Below, one piece after another: positions 12,395 through 26,021 of a stretch of DNA of 64,000 nucleotides. The DNA comes from Ophiodon elongatus. Taxonomy: Eukaryota; Chordata; Actinopteri; Perciformes; Hexagrammidae. The stretch covers positions 773,501 to 837,500 of the forward strand of contig JACSYO010001932.1 of assembly GCA_016806645.1 (NCBI GenBank). The letters run 5' to 3'. The notes below the pieces were generated by a model, which did not search any database, was not told the DNA's origin, and saw only the letters and a program-made list of their open reading frames with translations. The number at the start of each line of letters is the position of its first letter. Position 1 is the first letter of the stretch. The position numbers and the translations under genes were made by a program.

Positions 12395-13234
12395 CCAAAC
12401 AGACGACAGATGTTCCAAAATACCACAGTAACAACAGCGCAGATGCAGATGGGGAAATGCCCTGTGAGATCTTCATTGCTTTAGTATAAAGCTGCTTAGG
12501 GCTTTTAGAGGCGTAATGGGCAACAAGCAGCAATCGTAATTTATACACTGTATGTTTTCACAGGAATCAGAGAGGGAGAGAGTAAAGAAAAGGTGGCCTG
12601 TGAAAGGGCGGTTATTTCTTTCTGCGTATTTCCTCATTTGAAGTTGTGCAAGAAGTTGTGTTGTGTTCCAGCACTGCCTTTTCCTAATGCGTCGCCTCCG
12701 TAGACCAGCGTGACAGGGAGAAAAGCAAGGGATTCATGTGTGGGAACTGCAGCAGGAAGGAAAGTACAGCTTGGAATTTTTGCCCAGAGCAAAACAGACT
12801 GGACGTCTGTGGTGAAAAAGGCAAGAGAAAGAGAGGACAGAGGACAGAGGACAGAGGAGAAAGGAAAAGAGATGGAAGGAGAGAGAGAGGTAGAAAAGAT
12901 GGCAGAGGAGCAAAGAGGATGAACGTCTGAAGAAGGGATGACATGAAGCATGGGATGGGAGGGGGAGATAAGATTTGATGGAGTGAAAGAGGACTCTACT
13001 TAATGAGGAGGAGCTGAGGAGATGACAGAGGGAAGGGAACCTTGTCTCCACGCCTTCTTGGGATGTCAAGGCAAGTCACACGCTCACACAGACTTCACAC
13101 ACACTTTTACACCTTTAAATCGACACACGCACACTCACAATCCCCCTGCCAGAAAATTGGAGAGGAAGGCAGCCAACTTAAACACACACACACACATGCA
13201 TGCATGAATGAAAACTGGACTTGGACCTGCAGCT

Positions 13235-13236
<2 letters not shown>

Positions 13237-13289
<53 letters not shown>

Positions 13290-13377
13290 AAAACACAAAA
13301 ACACAAACACACACACACACACACACAAACACACAAACACAAAAACACAAAAACACAAAAACACACACACACACACA
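13237..13377. repeat. compound (CA)n / CACAAAAA microsatellite
   Basis: A pure CA run from 13237 passes into mixed ACAAACAC and ACAAAAAC units, then back to pure CA. It lies about 0.55-0.7 kb upstream of the fam20a start codon. Confidence 0.95.
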
Positions 13378-13690
13378 TGCATTGCATCAGAGTGGATACG
13401 CCAGCTGGACGTGGTTTCATTCAGATCTGCTGTGACAAGACGAGGTTCACAGTCTCCACCCCTTCCTGCTCCCAAGGACTTCTGCTCCAGAGTGTGTGTG
13501 TTTTCTAAACCCGCTCACTCTCAATCTCCTAACCTGTCACTTGATGTTTGTGTATACCTGCACACACACAAACACACAGTCTCGCTCTCTCGTCCCCAGA
13601 GCAGCAGGTCCCTGGAAGCAGCCAAACTGTCAGTGACTGTTGCAAACACATGCTCGCTCTCAGCTCGGCTCTTTCTTCAGTAGCTGCCAA

Positions 13691-13755
13691 GGGAGGAGGA
13701 GGAGGAGGAAGAGGAGGAGGAGGAGGAGGAGGAGGAGGAGGAGGAGGAGAAGAAG
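13691..13755. repeat. (GGA)n purine tract upstream of fam20a
   Basis: About twenty GGA triplets with two AGA interruptions make an all-purine strand of about 65 bases. It ends about 170 bases before the fam20a ATG, so it is either in the promoter or in the 5' UTR. Tracts of this kind can form triplex or G-quadruplex-like structures; whether it does so here is unknown. Confidence 0.95.
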
Positions 13756-13925
13756 TGAGGCTGGAAGGAACAGACTGAAACACACAGATAGAAAAGAGAA
13801 AGAGACCGACTTGGACCAACCTCTGCCTGGCTGACTGTGTGGGTGACTACAAGTGATGCCTCGCACTCTCTGGAGCAGCACATAGTTCTTCAGCTTTCTC
13901 TTCCTGCATACTCGTCTCTGTTGAA

Positions 13926-16900
13926 ATGATGAGGAGAGACCGTCTCTTCTTAGCCGCGACCCTCACAGCCGTCTTCTCTGCTGACCTCTACTTTATCCTC
14001 CTGCCAAAGCTACAGAGCGTGAGGCAAGGATCGGGACACTTTTGTCCATGTGGTCCCATCAACCTTACCCTTCCCAGGCACGGGGGTCTCGCCACCCCGC
14101 AGCTCTCCAACTGGACTTCTGCGCCGCCCCTGGATGGTACCATATCCGAATCCGCTGATGGGGGCTCAAAGCTGAGAAGGCTGTTCGCTCACCCTATGTA
14201 CAACATCCAGACTCCGGTGCTGGGGTCGGAGGAGAGGCTGCTGCAGGCAGAGCAGCTGATGGACTACTACAGGAGGAAGGTGTCACACTGGGAAAGGTCA
14301 GTTTCTGGTCTCATTTTCTTGATTTAAAAAAACACATTTAGACGTTGCTTATTTTGTCCACGTTGCATTGATTTTACAATGGCTGACAGTTATCTAAACA
14401 TGGTTTGTGTTGCTCAACGACAAGAGGAGCAGGTTCATTTCGGCCGACAGATCTCGCTGTGTAAAGGACTTGTTGGGGCTTGACTGTGGTCACGGGGCAG
14501 GGTCACCGACATCACGGCCAAACCCACCTGCAGACGTGCACAAACACATATCCATGCACATAAACACAGTTGTGCATTTGTTCATGATAACAGATGTACA
14601 CCCATAGACAGACATCAGGATGTGTAGACAATTCTGTGCGTCATAAAAGTCCAATGTCGAATGGGCTGGTGGCAGGAAACACTCATGTCATCCTGAGAGC
14701 TCGCGTCTGGAGCTCTCTCTTTAAGGTAAACAAGGATTTAAAACTGCTAAAGCCCATTTTAATCTGTGGGAGCTGTAGCCGTCTTGGCTTGTGAGGCTGT
14801 CTGTCTGTCTATCCCGATGCAGAGCACTCGCTCAGAGAGATACAGATTTTGGGCTCTCATGCTGGAAAATAAGAAGAAATATGAGCAAAGGATCCCCTCT
14901 CTCTGCTGCTTTTTTTTTATAAATGTGCACCAAAACAATGGATAGCCCAAAGGCTTGTTGAAGACTTGCAAAATCTTGCAACAGCATCTCAACACTGCAA
15001 CAAACCCACCTAGGAGAGCTTTATATCTGCTCAAATGAACAGTGACGACAGCTTTTATTATCATGCTTAAAAAGGAAATGGGTTTAAAATACATTTCCTG
15101 CACAACCTGTATGTGTGTTTGGCAAATGTTGCAAGAAATTACTACTGAAACATTCTTCACTTCCTCTTTGCTATTTTGTCTACACAGTGTGGTCTGCACT
15201 TCGTCCATTGTCCTGATTACCTAGATCCTTCACTTCAGCTTGCTGGGTGACTGATGACTCATATTTATAGGTCTTTGCTCCATTATCGCTGCACTTTATG
15301 CAGGCCGTGATGGAGTTTGTTTGGGTTGGGAGATGACCGTCCCACTCAGTGTGGTCAGCTCTGGCATGTGGTGCCACTCTCACCACAGACTTTGTGGTGG
15401 TGAGAGTGTTTTTGGTCTCAGATTGTTGTTGCTCAGGATTTAAGTATAGCAGAGAGGAGAGGAGGCTGTGGAAATTTAAAATGTTGGTACAACTACTGTT
15501 AAAAACAATAGACAGCCCATAAGACCACTAATAAAATGTCTATATTTGAAAGCAAAATTGGGCTACAGGAGGAGAAGGGCAAATAAAACAAGTTATAAAA
15601 CAGAGTGTGTATAATAAATTTAACAAATGCCTGCAACCCCGTGTAGTTGTTCATATCCTCTTTCATTTTAAACACATTCTTGTAAGAGCTGCTGCTGAGA
15701 AAACCTGTTGAATGCACTTTGCCATGGATTTCTGGCACCAAGTACCGTTCCAAATCTGTGGTCTTTCCAAAATAAACCACTGCCTTTCAAGAATGTTGTA
15801 AGAAGTGATTCCCAAGCAGTAAATTCTTTTATTTAAAGCTTGGCAATCCAGGTTTAGCAACAGCATAGCGAGACGCCCTGCTCTCTTTCAGTCAGCTACT
15901 TTGTTGTTTATGTAACACGGCATTCACAACAACTCTGCAGCAAGAGAACGTATGATAGCACACATCCCTATCTATTTTGTTCCTGTATTCATCCCCTCTG
16001 TGTGGCTTCTTACTCCTCAGACATATGAAACTCTACAGCGAGGCAGCGGCTATGTCCAACATCACTGTGACTGAACATGAAGTGACCTTTGACCCCGGCG
16101 CCAGCTGGCTGAAGTTCCACCTGGGAATAAACCGCTACGCTCTGTACTCCCGCGAAGACCCCACTGTCCCACAACTCCTAAAGGACATGCAGAGCATGAC
16201 CGTCATCAGCTCAGGTGATGGATGAATAGTTGGGATTTAAAACATATGCATGTCAGCGTAAAATGATTTGGGATTGCTTCATGTAATTAGTAGCCACCAT
16301 TTGGTTTTACTTTCTGTTTTGTGCCATAAAGTAAAAGGGAATTTTTCTGACTTAGTGGATGCTCGATTATATAGGCTCTTAGAGATGCTAATATTCTGGC
16401 TGTGTCCAAATGCAATGTGACACTGTAATGCTAAATTATGAACTAACAAACCGTTATCTCTTACAGATTACACTCAAGATGAAAAGGCCCTAAAAGGAGC
16501 ATGTGATTGTACCCAAGGTATGGTCAATTAGGCTTCTATATCTGTTTGGGTTTTGATCTTCTTTGTTTTAGATCTCTGACTAGCTCCTTTGTTTCCCTCT
16601 TCATGTTTCTCGCTGTGCTTGGCGGTACCATCAGAGACAAACACACTGCTGCCTTTGTGATAGCGAAGATTCTGTTTTTCGTTTGGCATCAAAATCCAGA
16701 TTTGTCTGTCTGTCTGTGTAAGACACTTGCTCTGGGGCAAAAAAGCAGGCGTGTGTTCAAAGGCAGAGCTCTTAATTACAGTAAATGTTTGATGTCTGCG
16801 CGCTCTGAGGGAAGCCAACGTTTGCAGGCTTCAACCTACACACCAGAAGCCACCTACGCTGTCATCTCCTACCTCTGAGCAAGCCAAAGCTGCAAATGGA

Positions 16901-18296
16901 TGGATGGATAATTGAAAAATTTACAGACAAAGTCACTTTGAATTATTATTTTAGCAAAAACTAGCATGTATGGGGGATGGAGCAATGATGCAGCTTTCTG
17001 TTTGGCTCCAAATCATGTAAAAAAAAAAGGCTGTAGTATACTTTTTAAAGTAGAAGTATGAAGTTGTATAGCGAAAAGAGCTCACATTTTTGGGTATTTT
17101 TAGACTTCCACATATTTTTATATATATGTAATACTGCTTTTTGTCCTGTCTGTGCCCGACCAGCACAGTTACGTGGCTGACCACACAAACATCATTCACC
17201 ACCAAGAAGAATTGCAACAAAACAATCCGTCACGTCTGTTTAAATGTAACCTCAGAAGACTTTCTCATCATTCCAGTACCCAAAGAGTGAGCGACAGTGT
17301 TCGCCTGTTTACGCCAGTTTGGTCCTGTTTGATTCATTTCCAGAAAAAAAAGTAGTAGTTGAAATCCTGATATGATTGTTAACTAATAATACCTTGGAGT
17401 TTGACAGAGCGCAGCAGGGGCAAGGCGTGTGTGTGGTTAGTCTGGCCTACTGCTGTGACATAATATACAGCCAGACAGAGCGAGAGCAGATTGCAAGCTA
17501 TGTGGCCAAACCCCAATTACTTTATCACAAGGAACTGGCAGATCTACACCTAGAAAGGGTTGCAGTTTGGAATGGCCTCTGGAGCGTTAAGCCAAAAATC
17601 AAATACCAGGGGTGGGAATCACGAGAGGCCCCACGATATGATCTTATTGCCATTTTAAACATTTTTTGATATTGCGATAACATATATTGCGATTCATTAC
17701 CTTTTTTTCAACTGCAAATTGTGCAGTTTGTCTACATCTGTTTTATCTAAGAGATAAAGTTTCACTCATCTCATGTCAACCATTTTTATTGCAGCAAAAG
17801 GGGTTTGTCAGCCAAAGACTGAAGTTGACTGAATAAGCACTCGTTACCAAAAGGTTTCACAACATGCTGTATTGATTATTTCCCCCCAACTCTACTAGAC
17901 ACCGACTCAGTTGCCTGATGCTGATTTTGTCAAGCTGACATTCGAGTTTCTACATAATGTTATGTTTCTTTCTGTCTCTGCTCTAGTTGTGAAGCCCAGC
18001 GGACATCACCTGAAACTGGCTCTGAAGATGCAAAACTTCGCGAAAGCAATGTTCAAACCAATGAGGTGAGGACTGAACCCACATTTGATTTAGTCCCTGG
18101 TCTTTACCAAACACCACCAATGGATTTTATGTCGAGGAAGGTGAGGTGTTTGGTGAAGTATGGCACTGGGGTTCTGCACTCCGTATATTACGGTGCCTCA
18201 GTAGGTCAGGCTGAGTCATCTAGTTTCTGCTAAGATGATAGTATTTGTTGTGTTGATTATATAGTAACTGGCAGCTTGATCGCTGTGTACATCTTG

Positions 18297-18394
<98 letters not shown>

Positions 18395-19501
18395 AGGCAG
18401 CAGAGGGACGAGGAGACTCCAGAAGACTTCTTCTACTTTGTTGATTTCCAGAGACACAATGCAGAGATTGCTGCCTTCCACCTGGACAGGTACGCCACTC
18501 CTCTCCTCTCGTCTCACAATGCTCATTATCCCTTAATTGTTTGTCCTGTTTAACTACCGTCTTTGTTACACTCTGCGTATCGTAAGTGGTCTCTCAGGGA
18601 ATTTATGCGGCAGTGGTGCCTGTGGTGCTTGGGGGTAATTTTAGTTTTTGTTGAACATCTGTCATTTTATTGGCCCCAGTTATGGCTGTGGTGCATACTG
18701 AAGTGCAACAAATGTTTTTCTTTGGGTCCTTTATTTTAAAGGGACAATACGTGATGCGAATGTAAAACTGAAGCAGGACGTAAAGAAGCAAGTAAAAATG
18801 ATTTATGGCTTCCAGCGCTGTTAAATAATTGTGAACAGCAGTGTAACATGCCTATATTTAAAATTATGACCGTCTGAGAAACACATAAAAAGCTTAATCA
18901 TCATTTATACATCAAACTTTTGATGTCATGCCAGCGGCATGGCAGTGGGGATGGCAATGGTGGTCGGTCCACGACTTTGATCTGACATTTTGTACACGCA
19001 TTCATTGAACTTTTCCTTTAGTGCAACCATGAGGTCAAAGTCGCTGCAGAACTGATGACATTCCCATCATCCAGTTGTTTCCAATGTTTGGTGATAAATA
19101 GCAAACGTTAGCACACTCATAAGCTAAACTAAGATGCTGAACATGGTAAACATTATACACACATTGTATTAGCATGTTAATGTTAACATTGTGCGCATGT
19201 TAGCATGCTAACGCTAGCGTTGAACGTCTCTTATGGATCAGTGATGAAATTAGATTGTAACATTTACAGAAACAGAGGAGACATTATTATTACCACTGAT
19301 GAACAGAAACAACATGCAATCATTTTAAAAAAAAAAATCGTAATAAATAGTTTTCAACAAATAATTATGAATTAAAACTAAGTCTCCTGGTGCAAATAAA
19401 TCGCCCGCACTAAGCAAAGATTGCAAAATGTTCGCCCAGCCCAGGATTTCCAAACTAGCTGATCAGTATAAACCACAGGCAATGAGCAAACACCACACGC
19501 A

Positions 19502-19579
<78 letters not shown>

Positions 19580-22312
19580 GTGAAATTGCACATTAGCTGA
19601 GGTGAGGTGATTCACACTAAAAACATAGTCATCTGAGCTAGACAGTATCATTAAGGAGCCACACACAATGATAAGTCATCACTTCAGCACACGAGACAGA
19701 AAAGAGCAGCAGTGCCACGTCAACTACTCAAACAATCACTATCATCACTATAATACTGCCTATCTGCTCATATTCTAAGTATCTATTAGTCTTTCAAATA
19801 CACGTTACTGTCATCAAACCCAAACAGACAGATCATTTCTCTGCACTCTCCTATTTTTAATTCGGTGTGTTTGTAATCCGTGGCAGTGTGTTGTCTCTCT
19901 CTGCTGTGTCTGAGCTGGCTGCCAACCCTTATCATGATCGCTAGCAATCAGCAGCTGGGGAATGCCGCCGAGGATCTGCGAAACAGCCATTCAGCTTCAC
20001 ACACTGATTGTTGTTTGATTGTTGTTTGATTACTGTTTGCGAGACATGACTGCAATACGGCCCTCGGGGAGGTATAAGCTCTTGGTAGTGTGTATGAAGG
20101 CAGCCAGTGAAATTACACAACGTGGAGACTGTCAGTAGGATACACTCATTGATAAGAATCAGTGAAAATGAACTTGTGAAATGAGGCGAGGAGACACAGA
20201 TAAGGATGCCATCATCTTGACAGGGTTCACATTGCATTTACATTCAATTTATGTCGGCATGAACTGTGTGAACTGTAAACTTTTCCTCACACAAGAAACC
20301 ATTTCTAATGGGGTTTCTCTTCTGAATCTCATCAACTTATTTTTTAGGATCCTTGACTTCCGGAGGGTCCCGCCGGTTGCTGGCAGGCTGGTGAACGTTA
20401 AGGGAGAAGTCCTCCTGGTCACCCGCAACGAAGACCTACGAGCTGTCTTCTTCACCTCACCAGGTAAAAAAACAGCAGGACATTTTTGACCTAAGCCTAA
20501 GTCTGTGAGTTACTTTGTTTCTGGTCTGATGTTCTCCACTTGGAGGAATTCGCAGAGCCGATCAAACCACGTGTAATTGTACGTGAACATGAAACCCATT
20601 TTGCCATTTCACTCTGCTTCCCAACAGCGAACAACACGTGTTTCTTTGCCAAGTGCCTGTACGTTTGTAAGACTGAATACGCAGTGTGCGGGGGACCCGA
20701 CCTGCTGGAGGGCTCCCTGTCTGCCTACCTGCCCGGCCTCAGCATCGCTCCCCGCATCTCCATCCCCAACCCCTGGATACGCTCCTACACCTTCACTGGA
20801 CGAGAAGAGTAAGGCCTCGACCTCACTCAAGAGAAATAACATTTTATTTTAGAGATGAAATACTTGCATTTGACCTCCTATGATGTGAATACACGTCACA
20901 GGGACGTTGTTGAAAATATGTCTCCCAAATGGTTTGGTTTAAGGTACAGCACGAGGCAAATGTACTGTCTTTTGCTGACTATAATCCAACTGTGGTGTAG
21001 ACAGTTGGTGGCCTCCAGTCAGATAGTAAATTCTAGTATTTTCAAAATAAAATGAAAGACCGGATTTCCTGTAAATCCTGTTGGTGCATATCGGATGTTT
21101 ATCTCTTTGGTCAACGGCTTTTCTAATTAGGGATGAAAGAGGTGGAAGAGTGCTTTGTTTAATTTGACCCTTTCTGTCTTTGCTACACCATCCACTATTT
21201 TTGTAACCTATGAAGTCAGTTTGCACCAGACCAACAGCTGCCTCTTCCTATTTTTCATCAGTTCCATCATTATAATAATGTCAGAAAATCAAAATGAACT
21301 GAGGGTTCATTTTAGAATGTGTTTTCTTAAATTGTTTCGGACATCTGGTCAAAAACATCCAAATGCAGTAAACAGTTCCTGGATCAGAACTTTTGATGAT
21401 GTCATTTATGTCTGTATGTCCTTTTGTTAAAAGGTGGGAAGTGAACCCCTTCTACTGTGACACCATAAAGCAGCAGTATCCCTATAACTCAGGCAACAGG
21501 CTCCTCAACATCATAGACATGTCCATCTTTGACTTCCTCACAAGTATTTTATACCACCTCAGCACCTATTATTCACATAAGCCCCAGAAGCTTCACCGTC
21601 AGAAACAATCTTTCTATAAAGCTGTTGTCCCTATGTTACAGGCAACATGGACAGGCACCACTATGAGATTTTTACTAAATTCGGGGACGAAGGGTTCCTT
21701 CTCCACTTGGACAACGCCAGAGGGTAAGACAAAAATGTCACAGAAAATGTGATGATTGTGAAATTCACCGTCATGATTTGACTTCCTTATCCCATCTTGT
21801 GCTTAGGTTTGGGAAGCACTCTCAAGATGAGATGTCCATCCTGGCCCCATTATCGCAGTGCTGCATGTGAGTATAATGTTGGATGGTGGAGTGAAAACAA
21901 CTTGTTTGGTGGTGGATTCACATTTTAAATTCATGAATACGAATAGTTTATCCATAAGATTTTCATATAAAAAATGAATAAGAGACGTGTAGTGTCTGGA
22001 CGTTTCGGGAGGAAAATGGATCTCTCCTCTCTCCTCCTCAGGATAAAGAGCTCCACACTGATGCGGCTCCAACTTCTGGCCCGACCGGAGTTGAGACTCA
22101 GCGACGTGATGAGGGAGTCCCTGGAGGAAGACCGTTTACAGCCGATCCTGACGGAGCCCCACCTCTTAGCGCTGGACCGCAGGTTACAGAAGGTCCTGAG
22201 GATGGTCCAGCGCTGCGTCCGGAGGCTGGGCGAGGACGAGGTGATCACCAAGGACTTTGTCAAATCCACAGCGAGACCTCAGAGCGCCACAGAGACGCAA
22301 AAGGTCAGGTAA
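13926..22312 (+). CDS. fam20a: FAM20A, Golgi/secretory pseudokinase
   Basis: Eleven coding exons: 13926-14296, 16021-16214, 16467-16517, 17987-18065, 18397-18489, 20348-20463, 20628-20808, 21434-21543, 21642-21723, 21807-21866 and 22042-22312. They sum to 535 residues, against about 541 in human FAM20A. An N-terminal signal anchor (LFLAATLTAVFSADLYFILL) is followed by a variable stem, then the kinase fold with ACDCTQVVKPSGHHLKL, FKPMRQQRDEETP, DFQRHNAEIAAFHLD, the catalytic-loop-like NMDRHHYE and the metal-site-like HLDNARGFG. Gln250 sits where the active paralogue FAM20C has glutamate, the known reason FAM20A is inactive. In mammals FAM20A pairs with FAM20C and raises its phosphorylation of secreted S-x-E proteins; loss affects enamel and kidney. 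MMRRD was taken as the start because it places the anchor as in mammals. Confidence 0.96.
18299..18394. repeat. (TG)n microsatellite abutting a fam20a splice acceptor
   Basis: About 47 TG units run directly into TCAG at 18393-18396, the acceptor of exon 18397-18489. The normal pyrimidine tract is replaced by alternating TG. Confidence 0.97.
18940..19215 (+). repeat. interspersed teleost repeat fragment, copy 2
   Basis: Contains GGGATGGCAATGGTGGTCGG, ACATTTTGTACACGCATTCA, ATGAGGTCAAAGTCGCTGC, AGCTAAACTAAGATGCTGA and a run of GTTAGCATGCTAAC-type palindromes near 19200. The order of modules is that of the same dispersed repeat seen at 6836 and 42283. It lies in the fam20a intron after exon 18397-18489. 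Confidence 0.6.
19502..19577. repeat. (CA)n microsatellite
   Basis: About 37 CA units with one CG interruption near 19532, in the fam20a intron 18490-20347. Confidence 0.97.
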
Positions 22313-22882
22313 CACTGGATGAAAGGGTAGCCGCTCGTTGCACCACAGAGGACTTCACGATGAAGCGCAGAGAGCAAACAAGGCTCAGATGGTTTTAAGG
22401 AACAAGCCACGAAAGGAAAACGCTGTGAAATCTACAGAGATGGAAGGAATCTCATTGTGGAGGTTCAGGACTTTAAACACTGCAGGCCTCAGATTCCTAT
22501 CACAGAGGGAGCCCTATCTTTTAGTTTAATTCCCTTCTCTCAGGGTCATAAATTCCCCCAAGGGTGCATTTTATGACAAAGCTCTCACTTTTCATGTCCA
22601 ACTACACCATCAGCTCGGTTTGGAGTTGAAACCTTTAAATAAAGACCCATTTTAAGCACCCAAAAGCCGTGAAAGTGTACAGGATTGAATACAGGAGCTT
22701 TCTTTGATACCTGAAGCTGAAGGCGCTCTCTCACTGTGATGCACATCAAAATCAGCAATGGAGTTCATATTCACAAGATAGAGCTGCCGTGCACTGGATC
22801 TGTTGTTTCTCAAATGAATGCTGGTGAATATTGTGATCACTGAAATAAAGATGTATGTGTCCATGTGATGTAATAATTATAA

Positions 22883-22888
22883 AATAAA
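22883..22888 (+). other. fam20a poly(A) signal
   Basis: AATAAA about 570 bases after the fam20a stop codon, the first canonical signal in a sensible place for its 3' UTR. Confidence 0.6.
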
Positions 22889-22899
22889 GTTATTTTGAA

Positions 22900-24080
22900 C
22901 ATAAATTATCACCTGCAAGTAACAGAAGTGTTAAGTGTAAGCGTCGACGTATTTGTGTGAGAAAAGTGCAGTTAAAACTGCCATTTATTCCCCCGCGCCT
23001 CGTGTTCCAGACTTGTAATCTTTGTGTCTCATTAGAGTGTTTAAAGAGGTTTAACACATCAATGTCAACTAAAACAGGCTGAGACAGAGAGGTGGCTAAC
23101 CTAAAGCAACAGAGAAGTATGTGTTATATCATACGAGCGTAATAATTCTGAACTAGGCCAACGGTTTACTGTGATTCTGTGAATATGTTTGAGCGTTGGC
23201 CCTCGTTATGTTCTTTGTTCTTATCCAACAGTCCTGATACGTTCCAGGTCTCCGTGTGATGTAAAGTAAGACGAACAACCACAACTATTTTTAAGAGGTG
23301 TTTGGGATGCCAAAAGAAAGTCAGACATCAGCCTGACAGGGCAGGCAGGGAAGCTGATAAGCAGTGAGATCATAAAATGTGCTCTGTGCCGCAGGTAAAT
23401 ACCTTCATACCACAGCATATCTTCACTAAAACATAGCAACAGGAATTCAAATGTTAAACCCTTGTCCAAAATTAAGGATGACAGATTAGGAAATGAAGGA
23501 ACAGACTGATCTTTTCCAACTTCAAATAACTAATAGCAACCATTTGAAATGTTGGTAGTTTCCCAAGAGCCAAGTACATTTGTTAATAATTAACTTTAAA
23601 ACTTCTGCTCATTGTTTGAAAATACCACAGCATGGAAAATTTAGCTAAAATGTCTAAAGTCATAACAATCCTCTTAAAAAGGGGAAAAACTGATGGATAT
23701 AGAGTAATATTAACCAGACATAGCATTTTTAGAAATAAATCATTCATAAAAGAGAAATGGAGGAAAGTTTCACCTTTAAAATGTGTTCATAGAGTAAAAT
23801 ATACCAGACTATTTATATATATGATGATTTGGTGCAAGGCTTTTCCGCAGCAACATGTTTCCCCCTGGTGGACAGATGTCATATTACATCTGCTTTCAGA
23901 GCCACCAAAACACAGTCTGAAACCAATATTAGTGATCTTGTCTTTAAGATGAATTCCATGTCATTTTAACTAGTTAAATCAAAAGCCAGTTACAGTAGAA
24001 GGAGGGAATGACTTAACTAAACTGGAACCACCATTACAACTGCAGTAACACAGCCAAAAGGTGCAACATAAAGGACGAAG
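22900..24080. other. fam20a-prkar1a intergenic stretch
   Basis: This lies between the two convergent 3' ends. The sequence is AT-rich, with short open frames that lack splice sites, domains or start context. I see no gene in it. Confidence 0.6.
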
Positions 24081-24108
24081 CCCGACAGAGACAAATCATT
24101 TTTACTTT

Positions 24109-25987
24109 TTTATTGCTTAAACTGCCATCTGGAACAATCTATACCAAAAGGATAAACATCTTTGCACATACAGGAGGTCAAACTGAATACAGGGTAGAAT
24201 AGAAAAAGAATGGTCCTCTGATCGCCTGCAGCTCTCTGCGCTGCAGACCTAACAAACTCACTGAAGGTCGGGCTAGCAGGAGTGACTGACGACTACCGTA
24301 AGCCCAGGTTAGGTAAGCTAAGGCAAACCGGGACAATTGCAGTGTGGCTAAACATTTGAAAATAAAACCAATGATGCTGCTATTTACACGAAAACAATAT
24401 TTCGATAAAAGGTGAGTCAAACCCACGCCCCTAACGGAGTCATTTCCTGTGGATCAGGATAAAGGATCAGATGAAGATGATCAATTTAACTGTAAAGAAT
24501 CATACATATTACTCATGTCTTCTCACTAACCTGGCTACCCTTCAAATCGGCACCAAAAAAATCAAATATTTTTGGACGTACAAACAAAACGTCTCAATTC
24601 TAAGCGCATCCCAGTGCTCTGAATGAGACAAAACAGAAACACGACTGGTTCTATGTCATTTCTGGTAACAGACAAGTGAGGCAGGAATGAAGAGTTAAGC
24701 CTATAATCCAGAAGTCAACATTTTGTGATTTGGTAAAGATTTAAAAAAAAGAAAAAAAAAAAAAACAACACAAAAAAAAGAAAAGAAAAAACAGATTTAA
24801 ACATTTTATGCCATCTAAATAGTCATGAAGCAGTTAAGCTAGGGAGAAACAAACCAAATATTTTGACAAAGTTCCTGCTTCTGCACACGACTGCAGCTTT
24901 TTTTTTTTCTTTTTTTTTCTAAATACACGCTTCCATTCATACCGGATCACTGGATGCCTAAAACATCATGCCAAGTAAGCATAGAGAACAGATCACAAGC
25001 TACTCTGATGAAAAGACAGCCACCTTTTCAACAGGCAATAAGCAATGACACTAGTTTTAAATAAATATCTGCTCACTCTGCCCGTCAGCTCACCTGTGAT
25101 GCTTTAATACATAAATACTTCAGGTGTCCTGAAATCCATAAACCTTCTTGTTTTTTTTTCCAAGACTTCACTTCAATAAACCTGGAATTACCCATTTGAT
25201 CTATTTTTAAAAAGTTTGAACCCATGACGTTTTACACAATACGATTACATACTGTTTTTGTCAGTTGACAAGAAGGAGCATTTATTTACTTTGTGGCACT
25301 GGACACCTAAAATAGAATTTATGGAAAAATAAGTGTTTACAAAAGACAGTTAAACATATTTTTTTAAGCTTACCATCACTCCAAACCATAAGTTTTATCA
25401 TTTAGTCAATGATAATAATATAACTATGATCGTTTTAACTATACTATGATAACATTTTGATTACAAACCATAGCAGAAGAGTGACCAAGTTATTTGGTAT
25501 ATACTAAAAAAAATTGAATACTGAAATACACTTAATACTCTTGTTTGTTTTTTTCCTTTCTTTTTTCCTTATTTCCCCCCTCAGAGTAGTCAAGGCAGTT
25601 CTTGTATGGTCGTTCTACAGATTAAGAGGACACTAAGGGTAATAACTACTTCCTGTTTGGAGCTCCAAATTGCATTTCCACGGCTATGCATCTTTGCGTT
25701 GTGACAATAATAAACATTTGGCACTAGCCTAGTAGCTGCACAATAAAATAGTAACCCTAAGTTGTACAAGCTCTCTCCAACTAAGCGAAACAGACTCGTC
25801 ACCTTCTCATCGTGCCAATCAAAAAGGTAACCAAAAAGAGGAGCACAACCATCATATAGCTGAAACCTTAAAAACGTTTGATAAAATTTGATGCAATCAT
25901 ATTCTTCCTGCTTTTTACAGTTTCTAGGTTCTGATCTAATCCGGCTAACCGGTGTCAAAAAGGAAACTCTTTAACGGGGAAGAAGAA

Positions 25988-26021
<34 letters not shown>

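Noticed and set aside
13042..13683. Long open frame (213 codons) rich in His-Thr upstream of fam20a
   Set aside because: It is a translation of CA microsatellites with no domain and no splice support; frames on both strands stay open for the same reason.
14759..15208. 149-codon minus-strand open frame in the first fam20a intron
   Set aside because: No splice-consistent partners, no recognisable domain, and its composition is typical of intron sequence.
23632..23952. 106-codon open frame between fam20a and prkar1a
   Set aside because: AT-rich, Lys/Ile-heavy, without a family match, splice sites or start context; it looks like chance.
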